In this document: positions 25,491 through 34,274 of the stretch, piece by piece | Layout of the letters: every line of letters starts with the position of its first letter | Numbering within the stretch: the first letter of the stretch is position 1 | Assembly (NCBI RefSeq): GCF_014648675.1 | Contig: NZ_BMRO01000005.1 | Location: 341,161-405,160 of the forward strand | Length of the DNA: 64,000 nt | From: Actinomadura livida | Lineage (GTDB): Bacteria; Actinomycetota; Actinomycetes; Streptosporangiales; Streptosporangiaceae | Reading direction: 5' to 3' | The notes under the pieces: generated by a model | What the model was told of the DNA's origin: nothing | What the model saw: the letters and a program-made list of their open reading frames with translations, nothing else | Databases searched by the model: none | Position numbers and translations under genes: made by a program

Positions 25491-26021
25491 TCAGGTGGCA
25501 GCTGGAGGGCCGGCTTCTGGCGAGGTGGGCAGCGCGGGCAACGGCGGCAGTCTAGAGACGGTCGTGGTCTGGATGGCGATGCCTGCGCTCCGGAGCACCG
25601 TGGTGGCGTAGTCGAGCAACTGGTCGGCGCAGGTCTGGTAGAGGGTGTCGCTGAATTTTCCGAGTTCGGCGCTGATGCGTTTCCACTCGATGTCGGTCAG
25701 GTCGCGCTGCGCGAACCGCGTGAACCAGGCCCGATGGAGGAACGTGACGGCGAGACCGTAGCGGTCTGCCAGGTCGATCAAAGCGCGAGCGGGGTCACCG
25801 CCGTAGTGGTCGTCGACCAGCGTCTCTAGCGCGAATTGCAGGGTGGGCAGGTGCTCGCTGTTCAGTAGCTCGTAGACCTCGGCCGCGCGGTAGCGGCGGT
25901 GGCCGCCCATCGTCCGGATCGAGGACAGCTTTTGCAGTTTTGCCCAGCGCGTGACGGTCTTGGGGTCCACCCGGAACAAGGCGGCGACCTCGGCGGGTGT
26001 GAGCAGCTCAGGGGGAGTCAT
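25491..26021 (-). CDS. BldC-like MerR-type regulator with C-terminal extension
   Basis: The protein has 176 residues. Residues 5-55 are nearly a BldC domain: LLTPAEVAALFRVDPKTVTR, then WAKLQKLSSIRTMGGHRRYR. BldC is about 68 residues, so a further 110 residues are added. They contain ETLVDDHYGG, RYGLAVTFLHRAW and a helical end, a domain I do not recognise. A decayed copy of this extra domain lies at 20705. The ATG at 26021 fits the BldC start. The protein probably regulates the neighbouring genes. Confidence 0.8.
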   Translation of the reverse strand: MTPPELLTPAEVAALFRVDPKTVTRWAKLQKLSSIRTMGGHRRYRAAEVYELLNSEHLPTLQFALETLVDDHYGGDPARALIDLADRYGLAVTFLHRAWFTRFAQRDLTDIEWKRISAELGKFSDTLYQTCADQLLDYATTVLRSAGIAIQTTTVSRLPPLPALPTSPEAGPPAAT

Positions 26022-26159
26022 GGGATCCGTTTCTTGAGGGATGAGGGGGAGGATGCGCTGTCCCAGCGACCAGCGGAATCTGGCGATGGTTCGAGGGGCC
26101 GCGCGCCCTTGAAAAGGGGTGGATGCGGGCGCTGCTGCGCGGTGTTTAGGGGGCACAGA

Positions 26160-27407
26160 TCATGCAGCGTCCTCCTGTGTGGTCGTGGACGGCTTGGAAG
26201 GGGGGTGCAGGGCCGTCGAGTGGGCGAATCGACGTGACCACTGGCCCTTGCTGGTGTCGAGCGCGGATTCGGCCAGGCGGTGCAGCTGGATGTCGCCGGT
26301 CCCGGCGGGCGCGTCGATGTGGAAGGCGTCTCGCACAAGGCGTTCGATGGGGCGATCGCGCCGGAGCGCGGCGGCTGCGTGAATCTTCATCGCGGCCAGG
26401 GCCGATTCCCACAGCGACTCGACGCCGTACTGCTTGGCGACCACGAGCTCGTCGTCGCAGGGCAGGCCGTGGTCGAGCATGTGGACGGCCTGATAGGCGA
26501 GGGTTCGAGACGTCATCACCCGCTGCTGGATTTGCCCTATCCGCTGCTCGATCGTGGACAGTTTGGTCAGCGGTGCGCCGCGGCGGTGGCGTTGCTTGGC
26601 GAAGGCGATGGTCTCGTCCAGCAGTGCCTGATGGATGCCGAGCGCGACTGCGGTGAGGTTCGGGCGGCCGTACAGGACGCTGGAGCTGTAGGCGACGTCG
26701 AGTCCGTCGCCTTCACCGCCGATCATGTTGGCGGTCGGGACCCGGACGTCCTCCAGGATCAGGTCGCCGAAGCTGAACCCGTGCAGGCCAAGGCACGGCT
26801 CGTACGGGACGAGCCGCAGGCCGGGCCGGTCGTGCTCGACGAGGAACGCCGTCAAGCTCCGGGAACGCTTCGCCTTGGGGCCGGTGCGGACGACGATGCC
26901 GTGGACATGCCCGATGTGGGAGTTACCGACGTAGACCTTGCGGCCGTTGAGCACCCACTCGTCGCCTTCTCGGTGCGCGGTGGCCTCCATGTCCAGGACG
27001 TTTCCGCCCGATCCCGGTTCCGTCACCGCGATCGTCGGCAGGCATTCGCCGGTGGCGATCGGAGGCAGCCATCGCCGTTTCTGCTCCTCGGTGCCGAAGT
27101 GGAGCATTTTGGCCGTTCCAAGTTGGGACGCCTGGACCATGGCGCCCATCGCGCCCGAGACCCGGGCAAGCTCCTCGATCACGATGGTCTTGGCGAGGTG
27201 GCCGGCGCCCATGCCGCCGTACTCGCGGGGGATGGTCACCCCGATCCATCCCTGCCGGGCGATCGAGGTTGAGGTCTCGACGTCGACGGCTTGAGAGGAC
27301 TCCATACGGGCCACGCGCGGCGCGATCTCGCTCGCTGCGTAGGCCCGGACCGTTTCGCGTAGATGCTGGTGATCTTCGGTCTCGAACACGGACACATCCC
27401 CTTCCAC
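26160..27407 (-). CDS. Acyl-CoA dehydrogenase
   Basis: The protein is about 415 residues and has the three-part ACAD fold. TEPGSGGNVLDMEATA lies in the FAD/acyl region, YSSSVLYGRPNLTAVALGIH is central, and a helical C-terminal part follows. The catalytic Glu position is not clear in my reading. The enzyme oxidises an acyl-CoA or carrier-bound acyl chain at C2-C3. The GTG at 27407 is used; a second GTG at 27395 with GGAAGGGG just upstream is a good alternative. The gene sits downstream of the conservon on the same strand. Confidence 0.85.
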   Translation of the reverse strand: MEGDVSVFETEDHQHLRETVRAYAASEIAPRVARMESSQAVDVETSTSIARQGWIGVTIPREYGGMGAGHLAKTIVIEELARVSGAMGAMVQASQLGTAKMLHFGTEEQKRRWLPPIATGECLPTIAVTEPGSGGNVLDMEATAHREGDEWVLNGRKVYVGNSHIGHVHGIVVRTGPKAKRSRSLTAFLVEHDRPGLRLVPYEPCLGLHGFSFGDLILEDVRVPTANMIGGEGDGLDVAYSSSVLYGRPNLTAVALGIHQALLDETIAFAKQRHRRGAPLTKLSTIEQRIGQIQQRVMTSRTLAYQAVHMLDHGLPCDDELVVAKQYGVESLWESALAAMKIHAAAALRRDRPIERLVRDAFHIDAPAGTGDIQLHRLAESALDTSKGQWSRRFAHSTALHPPSKPSTTTQEDAA

Positions 27408-27473
27408 TTCGTGGGACCCTGCCGGCGCGTCAGTCCGGCATCGTCATCGGCTGCGGTCGGGCCAGCCGCCTGT

Positions 27474-28070
27474 TCAGCCGCCCTGGGAGCCGGTGCTGTG
27501 GCGGCCGCCGCTCGCGCTGGCGCGCTGGCCGAGCAGCTCAACGAGTGCGTTCCGGTGCCGTTTGATGAGCGCGAGGCACGTTTGGCGGGTTTCCTTGGGA
27601 AGGGGACTGGTGCCCACCACGCAGACACTGCCCAGCACCGTCCCGGCCTGTTCATGAACGAGTGGCGCACCGGCGTAGGTGCGCACTCCGAGCTTGTCGA
27701 CCACAGGGTTCGAGGCGAACTGGGGCTTCGCGCACACGTCAGCCAAGACGAGTGCCTTGGTGCGGTCGAGCATTTCGGGGCAGAACCCGTGATCGGGCGC
27801 CATGGTCCGGGCGACCGGCTTGGCGCCTGGTGGGTTGTGCAGGCCGACGAAGGTCTGCGCCTCGGGCAGGAACAGGTTCACCATTGCGTACAGGCCCTGG
27901 CCGACGCTGCCCAACTCGGCGGCGAACGTGCCGGACACGTGAGCGGCGAACCGGTCGAACTCGGCGTCTGGGGTGCCGTCCAAGCCGACTTCGGCCAGCA
28001 GCCTCAGGCGCTCCTGGGCTGTGTCATGCCAGGTTGGGATATCCAGACCGGAGTCGGTGTCATACCGCAT
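27474..28070 (-). CDS. GAF-domain protein at the end of the conservon
   Basis: The 198-residue protein is mostly a GAF fold. GQGLYAMVNLFLPEAQTFVG lies in the middle strands, DHGFCPEMLDRTKALVLADV forms the central part, and FASNPVVDKLGVRTYAGAPL with GTVLGSVCV forms the last. GAF domains bind small ligands. The ATG overlaps the CvnD-like stop by 11 bases, so it belongs to the conservon operon, acting as sensor or partner. No output domain is present. Confidence 0.8.
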   Translation of the reverse strand: MRYDTDSGLDIPTWHDTAQERLRLLAEVGLDGTPDAEFDRFAAHVSGTFAAELGSVGQGLYAMVNLFLPEAQTFVGLHNPPGAKPVARTMAPDHGFCPEMLDRTKALVLADVCAKPQFASNPVVDKLGVRTYAGAPLVHEQAGTVLGSVCVVGTSPLPKETRQTCLALIKRHRNALVELLGQRASASGGRHSTGSQGG

Positions 28071-28683
28071 GTGGTTGCTCCACTGGGGCGGACGGGCGGG
28101 GCTGCTCGTACTCGTAGGTGAGCGCGTGGTCGACCAGGGTGAGCAGCACGGTGATGACCGAACTGGGGACGCGGGCGTCGCAGCGCACGACCGGTACGCG
28201 GTCGGGCACTTCGAGAGCGGCGCGAACTTCGGCAGGGGAGTAGCGATAAGGGGCGTCGTCGAACTCATTGATCGCCACGACGAACGGCATCCCGGTCTGC
28301 TCGAAGTAGCCGACCGCGGCGAAGCCGTCGGCCAGGCGGCGGGTGTCGATCAGCACCATGGCGCCGACCGCGCCGACGACCAGGTCGTCCCAGGTGAACC
28401 AGAAGCGGTCCTGGCCTGGCGTGCCGAACAGGTACAGCACCATCTGCTGGTCGCGGAAGGTGAGGCGGCCGAAGTCCAGGGCTACGGTGGTGGTGGCCTT
28501 GCGCTCTACTCCCGCGAGGGAGTCGATCCCGTCGCTGACCTCCGTCAGATACTCCTCGGTGGTCAGTGGCTCGATCTCGCTGGCTGCACCGATCAGCGTG
28601 GTCTTGCCGGCCCCGAACCCGCCGCTAACGATGATCTTCACGGTGGTGGGCCCGTGCCCTTCGGTGCGCATGTCAGGCGACAT
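28060..28683 (-). CDS. Ras-like GTPase of a conservon (CvnD-like)
   Basis: The 207-residue protein carries G1 GGFGAGKTT, a G3 region with DFGRL and FGTPGQDRFWF, and NEFD in place of NKxD. This is the actinomycete Rop/CvnD GTPase subtype (MglA-like). The ATG at 28683 follows ACAAGG and overlaps the DUF742 stop. The protein is the GTP switch of the four-part conservon and probably works at the membrane with the sensor ATPase. Confidence 0.88.
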   Translation of the reverse strand: MSPDMRTEGHGPTTVKIIVSGGFGAGKTTLIGAASEIEPLTTEEYLTEVSDGIDSLAGVERKATTTVALDFGRLTFRDQQMVLYLFGTPGQDRFWFTWDDLVVGAVGAMVLIDTRRLADGFAAVGYFEQTGMPFVVAINEFDDAPYRYSPAEVRAALEVPDRVPVVRCDARVPSSVITVLLTLVDHALTYEYEQPRPSAPVEQPHAV

Positions 28684-29131
28684 CGGACAGCCTTGTCTCC
28701 AGGCCCGACCGCAGCGCCTCCAGCAGCTGCAGATGGTCGGACGCCTCAGGGCCAGGCAGCGCCATGACCAATGCACCGGAGTCGATCAGGTCCGACAGAA
28801 CGATCTTGGTGGCCTGGATGGGGAGACCGATCCGGGCGGCGATCTCGGCGACCGAGCATGGCCCGGCACGGCACAACTCGACGGCTTGGTCGGCCTCGGG
28901 TGCTATTCCTTTGGCGCTGGCGGGGTCTGCGACCTCCAACAGGGTCACGAGCCGCATTGAATGCTGCGGGCGGGTCCGGCCGCCCGTAATCGCATAAAGG
29001 CTCAGCTCTTCGGCCTCGTAGGTGACCCATGCCTGATCCCCGCCGGACGACCGTGCCGGGTCCCCTGCCGAGCGGGCCGGTGGTTGCCGCGGGCCCCAGC
29101 CCGCCGAGGCGGCCATGTCATCGGCCGCCAT
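28673..29131 (-). CDS. DUF742 protein of a conservon (CvnC-like)
   Basis: The 152-residue protein has a disordered start, then RPQHSMRLVTLLEV and a winged-helix-like segment with CSVAEIAARIGLPIQATKIV. This is the DUF742 pattern of CvnC. Its ATG overlaps the roadblock gene stop by 14 bases and its end overlaps the GTPase start, so the order B-C-D is tightly coupled. The protein may link sensor and GTPase. Confidence 0.85.
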   Translation of the reverse strand: MAADDMAASAGWGPRQPPARSAGDPARSSGGDQAWVTYEAEELSLYAITGGRTRPQHSMRLVTLLEVADPASAKGIAPEADQAVELCRAGPCSVAEIAARIGLPIQATKIVLSDLIDSGALVMALPGPEASDHLQLLEALRSGLETRLSDVA

Positions 29132-29606
29132 CAGGGCGCTCGCCGTTGCGGGTTGCCGTGACCAGGTGGTCGGCCACGCTCTTGACCAGCAGGCTCATCT
29201 CGAAGCCCACCGTGTTGGGGTCGGCGCCGGGGGAGGCCAGGACTCCCAGGACGCTGCCGACCAGGCCGGTCCGGTCGCCGGTCTGTTCCGCCACCGCATG
29301 GTCGGCGCTCATCACGAACACCAGAACGCCGTCGTCTTCCACGATGGCCTGCCGGAACCCGCCATACTCCGACCCGCTGATGGAGCCGGCAGACCGGGCC
29401 AATGAGTGCAGGCTGGCCATCCACGCTGCCGCCCTGTCCGCCTGATCGATCTGCAGACCTGAGACCGCCATCTTCAGGCCGTCCCGCGACACCAGGAGAG
29501 CGCCGCTGACTCCGGTCACGCGCTCGACGAACTTTGTCAATAGCCAGCTCAACCCGTCGTCGACCCGGACCGAAGTGGCCGGAGCCGGGGACTTGTGCAT
29601 GGTCAT
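29118..29606 (-). CDS. Roadblock/LC7 protein of a conservon (CvnB-like)
   Basis: The protein has 162 residues. The folded part (about 18-150) shows SGALLVSRDGLKMAVSG, then a helix and GGFRQAIVEDDGVLVFVM, the alternating strands and helices of roadblock/LC7. These proteins are GTPase regulators or scaffolds. GGAGAG lies before the ATG at 29606. It follows the sensor ATPase gene by 50 bases, the usual cvnA-cvnB order. Confidence 0.86.
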   Translation of the reverse strand: MTMHKSPAPATSVRVDDGLSWLLTKFVERVTGVSGALLVSRDGLKMAVSGLQIDQADRAAAWMASLHSLARSAGSISGSEYGGFRQAIVEDDGVLVFVMSADHAVAEQTGDRTGLVGSVLGVLASPGADPNTVGFEMSLLVKSVADHLVTATRNGERPDGGR

Positions 29607-29656
29607 GTATGTCTCTCCGTACGTTCGAGAAGGCCGGGATCTGAGGCTGGTGGGGG

Positions 29657-31198
29657 TCAGCCGCTCTCCGGCTCGTTGGTGTGCGGGACGGTCGGCTGTC
29701 GGTCGCCCTTCCCGTCCCTGACACCGGCGGTGAAGGCTCCCATCAGTCCCGGCGTCGGCGGTCGGCCTGGACCCGATACCGGACCCGCCGACTGGTACGC
29801 CGGGGGCTGTGCTGCAGGTGGGGCGTGGTTACGCCGAGGGAGAGCCGGCTTGTCGCCGATCGCTGGAGGAGATGGCCGGGCAGCCACAGGGGATGCGGGC
29901 TCAGCGGCGACGCGGTGGCGCCGCGGCAACTCGGGACGGTGCGGCTCGAACGGCGCTTCCGCCGTTCGAGCCGTCGGGGCCGAGGCCGCCAGCAGACTGC
30001 GCGGCAGGACGACCAGGGCCCGTGTTCCGGAAGCGTCCGAGTGCAACTCGATCCGGAGGCCGTGCCGAGCGGCCAGCCGGGCGGCGACCAGCAGACCGAT
30101 CTGCCCTTGCCTGACCTGCTCCCGCGGGCTGACCTGGTGCGGGACGTCCAGTATCCGCCGCAGGCCCGCCAACTTCTCCGGCGTCAGCGGCAAACCCTTG
30201 TCGCAGACCTCGATGCTCAGTCCGGCGGATGTACGTGCCGTGGCCAGTTGCACCATCGTCTTCGGATCGGAGAACTTGGTCGCGTTCTCGACCAACTCCG
30301 CAAGGACATGGATGACGTCCGGGCCCGCGTACCCCGGAATCTCCACCTCGTCGTCAGGGAGCGTCAGGCGAACCCGGGTGAAGTCCTCGACCTCGGCCAT
30401 CGCCTGGCGCAGCACCGTGGAGATCGGCATCGGAGACTTGGCCCGGCGTGCGGTGTGCCCACCGAGCACTGCCAGCTTCTCTGCCGCGCGACGCAGCTGG
30501 GTGGCCAGATGCTCGATCCGGTACAGAGCATCAAGAAGATCAGGGTCTTCCTGCTCCCGCTCGGTGGCCTTGAGGCATTCCAGCATCCGGCTCACCAAGG
30601 AGTGCACACGATGCCCGACGTAAACCAGCACTTCCCGGTCGGGCTCCTCACCGTCTCCCTGCTCAACGGCGGAGATGTCCTGAGCCTCGGCGGTCACCAG
30701 GGCCGCCAGCAGTTGCTCCAACCGTCCGGTGAGGACGTTCAGCCGCGCTTCGGCCCGGTCGAGATAGTCGGCCGACTCACCGATTCTCGGCTGAGTAGCC
30801 ACCCATGAACCCGCCACATGGCCGCGTAGCCACGCGATCTCGTTATCGGCGTGCTGCTGGCGGGAGGTCATCTGCTGCAGCGCCTCCGCGGAATCGACGG
30901 CCTGGCGCCGCAGCCACGCCACCTCGCTGCCCTGGCCGCGTTGGACTCGCATGGCCGCCTCGTGCTGGCGTTCCAGAGCCAACATCACCAGCATTGCCGC
31001 CCCGGCTAGCCCCACGGCCACGAAGGTCAGCGCGAGGCCCTTGCCGCCCGCACTGCCGTTGAGGGCGTACACCACAACGACGTACACCACCATGCAGGCG
31101 GGCAGGACCAGCCCGAGCAGCCACAGCCACCGGCCCGGATCCGGGGGCGAGGCGTGTGCCGGCGCGGACGAACCCGGAGTCGAGTTCGACGCAGTCAC
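29657..31198 (-). CDS. Conservon sensor ATPase (CvnA-like histidine-kinase homologue)
   Basis: The 513-residue protein starts at a GTG that overlaps the methyltransferase stop (GTGA) after GGGGGACGCG. Two membrane helices lie near residues 21-43 and 52-74, followed by a coiled coil. A HATPase domain spans about residues 265-400, with LVENATKFSD (N-box) and GQIGLLVAARLA (G-box). The C-terminal tail is proline-rich. CvnA proteins sense an unknown signal at the membrane and act on the CvnB-D partners. Confidence 0.85.
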   Translation of the reverse strand: MTASNSTPGSSAPAHASPPDPGRWLWLLGLVLPACMVVYVVVVYALNGSAGGKGLALTFVAVGLAGAAMLVMLALERQHEAAMRVQRGQGSEVAWLRRQAVDSAEALQQMTSRQQHADNEIAWLRGHVAGSWVATQPRIGESADYLDRAEARLNVLTGRLEQLLAALVTAEAQDISAVEQGDGEEPDREVLVYVGHRVHSLVSRMLECLKATEREQEDPDLLDALYRIEHLATQLRRAAEKLAVLGGHTARRAKSPMPISTVLRQAMAEVEDFTRVRLTLPDDEVEIPGYAGPDVIHVLAELVENATKFSDPKTMVQLATARTSAGLSIEVCDKGLPLTPEKLAGLRRILDVPHQVSPREQVRQGQIGLLVAARLAARHGLRIELHSDASGTRALVVLPRSLLAASAPTARTAEAPFEPHRPELPRRHRVAAEPASPVAARPSPPAIGDKPALPRRNHAPPAAQPPAYQSAGPVSGPGRPPTPGLMGAFTAGVRDGKGDRQPTVPHTNEPESG

Positions 31199-32085
31199 CG
31201 CGTCCCCCGCCTTGGCCGCGCTCCCGGGACACTGCCGACGCCGCACCACAGATCGACCGGCCCCGACCTGGGCCAGGGCGACGCCTCCGGCCGCCAACGC
31301 GGAGCCGAAACCACACCGGGTTCGATCAGGTCCAACCCCGCGAACCAGGCCCGCACATCGGCCGGAACGCGGGCGTGCGGTGAGCCGGATATCCGAACGC
31401 CCCGTGCCGCGCCGAGGGCAGCCAGCCCACATGCGGTCGCCCCCGTCAGATGGCAGATCGCAATGCAACTCCCCCTCGGCAGCGCCGCGTGCAGGACATC
31501 CAGACCACGCGCTGCCGCGGCGTCGTCGAGACCATCCAGGCTGTTGACCAGCAACACCCCGACCGGCTCGGCCAGATCCAACGTCTGCGCCACGCCCTCC
31601 ATCAGCGCGTCGGGATCCTCAAGCCCTGCCTCGACGTGCTTGGACCCGTCCCACCAGGCGGAGTTCAGCCGTGCACGCGCGTGCGACATGACTAAAGCGT
31701 CGGAGTCGGCGTACAGCACGCGAACGGTCGGATCGACCTGCTGCGCCACGTCGTGGACCTCGTCGCGCAGCGGCAGATCGGTACCGACGACCAGGAGTTG
31801 GCCGATCCCGTGCTCGCCGACCAAGGTCCGCACCACGCGGGCGCGGAACCGCAGCCGGGAGTACGCCATGTCCACGATCCGCGGGTAGATGGCCTCGACG
31901 TGTTGGCCGAAGGATTGGTCGGCGAGGAAGTTGTCCTTGCCGCCGGCCCAGAAGTTCCACAGGCGCGCCATGGACGGCATCGCGGTACCGATGTTGCCGA
32001 GGTCACGTGTGGCCGCCGCCCAGTCGAACTCCGGGGCGGTCGGGAGATACGGGTTCGAGCTGGAGTTGGCGCCGCCCTCGGTCAT
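31195..32085 (-). CDS. SAM-dependent methyltransferase, DUF574 family
   Basis: The 296-residue protein matches the DUF574 family: LWNFWAGGKDNFLADQSFG at the N-terminus, the strand LLVVGTDLPLRDEVH, and VRVLYADSDALVMSHARA in the cofactor-binding region. Family members probably methylate small molecules using S-adenosylmethionine; no target is known. The ATG overlaps the stop of a truncated relative upstream, and its own stop overlaps the CvnA-like GTG. It is translated as part of the conservon operon. Confidence 0.8.
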   Translation of the reverse strand: MTEGGANSSSNPYLPTAPEFDWAAATRDLGNIGTAMPSMARLWNFWAGGKDNFLADQSFGQHVEAIYPRIVDMAYSRLRFRARVVRTLVGEHGIGQLLVVGTDLPLRDEVHDVAQQVDPTVRVLYADSDALVMSHARARLNSAWWDGSKHVEAGLEDPDALMEGVAQTLDLAEPVGVLLVNSLDGLDDAAAARGLDVLHAALPRGSCIAICHLTGATACGLAALGAARGVRISGSPHARVPADVRAWFAGLDLIEPGVVSAPRWRPEASPWPRSGPVDLWCGVGSVPGARPRRGTR

Positions 32086-32354
32086 GCCGCACTCCTGACC
32101 TCGGTGTGGACCCCGACGATGCCGACGTTCCTGTCGAGCATCTGCCCGATGCCGTGGGTCTTGGCCGCCCAGGCGGCCGCTCGTCCGGCGAACAGGAAGC
32201 TCTCTCGCGCGACGTCCCTGGCGTCGGGGGCGGACCGGAGCACACCTTCGGCGGCGATGCGATCCACCTCGAACCACGATTTGCCGCCGAGGTAGTAGTT
32301 GTACATCCGGGCCGTGCTCGGCCTGTCGAACGACAGGCATGCACCCGCATTCAT
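32082..32354 (-). pseudogene. Truncated DUF574 methyltransferase
   Basis: This is a 90-codon frame. It reads PSTARMYNYYLGGKSWFEVD and continues to GIGQMLDRNVGIVG, the N-terminal third of a DUF574 methyltransferase, then stops at HTEVRSAA. The usual binding-loop strand LDxGTGLP is replaced by LDRNVGIVG. The remaining two-thirds is missing, so it is unlikely to be active. The next, complete DUF574 gene begins within its stop codon. Both ends are still translation-coupled, so a short product may be made. Confidence 0.65.
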
Positions 32355-32569
32355 GAGGTCACCGTGCCGGTGAGCACGGCGAGTTCCACGCGAAGCTGTT
32401 CCTCTGTCTCGGCCACCACTGTGTCCACCTCGTTCATGCGGCCCGGTGGTAGCGGCCCGCACAACGCCCACCAGCGACCCCGATCCGATCGCAGGAACCT
32501 CCACCCGGGAAAGTCGCGCTTCAACGCGGCTTTGACGTCCGCGGGGGATGACATATTGGTGGAAGCCAT
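32351..32569 (-). CDS. Small hypothetical protein, conservon operon leader gene
   Basis: The 72-residue protein from an ATG has AGAGG seven bases upstream. It has an N-terminal helix (PADVKAALKRDFPGWRFL), a Trp-rich turn (RGRWWALCGPLP) and a final helix rich in Glu. Short WRxLRSDxGRWWAxxGP-type proteins occur near XRE regulators in actinomycetes. Its stop overlaps the next start. The function is unknown. Confidence 0.6.
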   Translation of the reverse strand: MASTNMSSPADVKAALKRDFPGWRFLRSDRGRWWALCGPLPPGRMNEVDTVVAETEEQLRVELAVLTGTVTS

Positions 32570-32885
32570 GACGGAACCTCTGAACAGAAATGAGATCGGG
32601 GGAAGGAAGGGGGGAATGGCGTGCCCTGAAGCCGTGCTGTAACGAACACCAAGGCGAAGAAGGCGGCTTCGCGGCGCGATGAAACTGCTCCGCCGTTCGC
32701 CTCTGATGAACCGCCATCCAAGCTCACCTCCCGAGAAGGCAAGCGAATCGAACGCGAGTGAGGAGACGAAAGGCGTGAACGAGGGGTGGGTGCGTGTAAG
32801 GGGGGCGTGCGTCTCCGGCCAAGACTCGGCCACTGGAACTGGCCGGTGGCAGACTGTCGGCCACCAGCCGAGATGAGGGGCGGCG
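32570..32885. promoter_or_regulatory. Divergent promoter region, conservon and HTH/TPR regulator
   Basis: This is a 316-base gap between two divergent genes. The stretch 32835-32870 contains GGTGGC and GCCACC as an inverted repeat before the plus-strand start. No gene and no clear -35/-10 pair was found, so promoters are inferred from the layout. Confidence 0.4.
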
Positions 32886-34274
32886 ATGCTGAAAGAGAAG
32901 CAGCCCAACCATCAACTCGCCCGGCTGATCACGGAGGCCGGCTTTTCGAACAAGGGCTTGGCGGATCGCATCGTCCGACTTGGCCGGCTACGCGGTGCCC
33001 CGGATCTGCGCTACAACCACAGCTCCATCGCCAGGTGGCTGCGTGGCGAGCAGCCGCGGCATCCGGTTCCGGAGATCATCGCCGAGGTCTTCACGATTGA
33101 ACTGGGGCGGCGGGTATCGGTCCCCGAGCTCGGAATGAAGCCGCACACGCTTTCCAGAGGCGTCGGGCTGGAATTGCCGACGAACCAGGCCGGGATCGCG
33201 CGCACGGCCAGCATCTTGTGGAAGGCCGATCTCGATCAGCAACGGCTCCTGGTCGATGCAGAGGTCGATTCGTCAGCCTTCGCCACCACAGCCCTGCGCT
33301 GGCTCATCGGCCCATGGGACCCGGCACCGGCTCCCACCAGCGGACGCCGTATCGGCGCGAGTGAGGTCGAGGAGATCAGGCAGGTCACTCACGCTTTCCG
33401 CATCCTCGACAACCGGCTCGGCGGTGGCCACGTCCGGGGACCCGTGATCGAGTATTTGCACACCCACGTCGGGCCGCTATTGCGGGATGGACGCTCGACC
33501 GAGGAGATCAGGCGCCGCTTGTTCGCGGCGGCGGCGGACCTGACCAAGCTGGCCGCCTGGCTCTACCACGATCTGGACAAGCAGGGACTCGCGCAGCGGT
33601 ACTTCATCCAGGCCCTCGCGATGGCCAAGTTCGCTGGTGACGATGGTCTGAGCGGCGAAGTCCTGGCCGCGATGAGCCAGCAGGCTCACTACGTCGCCCA
33701 GCCGGCTCACGCCGTCGACCTGGCACGGGCGGCGCAAACAGCAGCTCACCGCGCGGGACTGCCCCTACTGATGACCGAATGTCTGGTGATGGAGGCGCAC
33801 GGATACGCCGCTCAGCGTGAACCCCGCGCGTGCGCGCTCGCGCTGACCCGCGCCAACCGCGCCTATGAGCGCGCGACGAGCCCGGACTTGCCCGACTGGC
33901 TGACCTACTTCGACGAGGCGTACTTCGCCGCCAAGATCGCGCATTGCTTCCGTGACCTGGGACGGGCCTCGGAGACAGAGCAGTATGCCCTCCGGTCACT
34001 GAACATGGACCCGGCCTATCGCAGGGGAAAGACGTTCAACATCGCGGTACTGGCGATGGCGCTGGCCAAACAAGGCCGCATCGACGAAGCCTGCGAGCAG
34101 GGCCGCACGGCGATCGACATGGCCGCGGGCCTGACCTCGGCACGGGTCTACCGCTACATACGCGACCTGGCCCGCGCGTTCCATCCCTACGAGTCCGAGC
34201 GGGACGTCCGCGAACTCATGGACTACGCGGAGGAGCGCCTGCCCGCGCTGCGAGTGCGTGGAGAACGGCCATGA
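32886..34274 (+). CDS. HTH/TPR transcriptional regulator (NsdA-like)
   Basis: The protein has 462 residues. A helix-turn-helix at about residues 8-80 has GFSNKGLADRIVRLG and NHSSIARWLRGE. The rest is a helical repeat domain of TPR type (for example AQRYFIQALAMAKFAGD and RRGKTFNIAVLAMALAKQGR). Such proteins are cytoplasmic regulators of secondary metabolism and development in streptomycetes. A paralogue lies at 41723 on the far side of the biosynthetic operon. GAGGGG precedes the ATG. Confidence 0.75.
   Translation: MLKEKQPNHQLARLITEAGFSNKGLADRIVRLGRLRGAPDLRYNHSSIARWLRGEQPRHPVPEIIAEVFTIELGRRVSVPELGMKPHTLSRGVGLELPTNQAGIARTASILWKADLDQQRLLVDAEVDSSAFATTALRWLIGPWDPAPAPTSGRRIGASEVEEIRQVTHAFRILDNRLGGGHVRGPVIEYLHTHVGPLLRDGRSTEEIRRRLFAAAADLTKLAAWLYHDLDKQGLAQRYFIQALAMAKFAGDDGLSGEVLAAMSQQAHYVAQPAHAVDLARAAQTAAHRAGLPLLMTECLVMEAHGYAAQREPRACALALTRANRAYERATSPDLPDWLTYFDEAYFAAKIAHCFRDLGRASETEQYALRSLNMDPAYRRGKTFNIAVLAMALAKQGRIDEACEQGRTAIDMAAGLTSARVYRYIRDLARAFHPYESERDVRELMDYAEERLPALRVRGERP

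Noticed and set aside
26280..27272. 330-codon plus-strand frame antisense to the acyl-CoA dehydrogenase
   Set aside because: The minus strand encodes a full acyl-CoA dehydrogenase with its signatures; the plus frame is a mirror.
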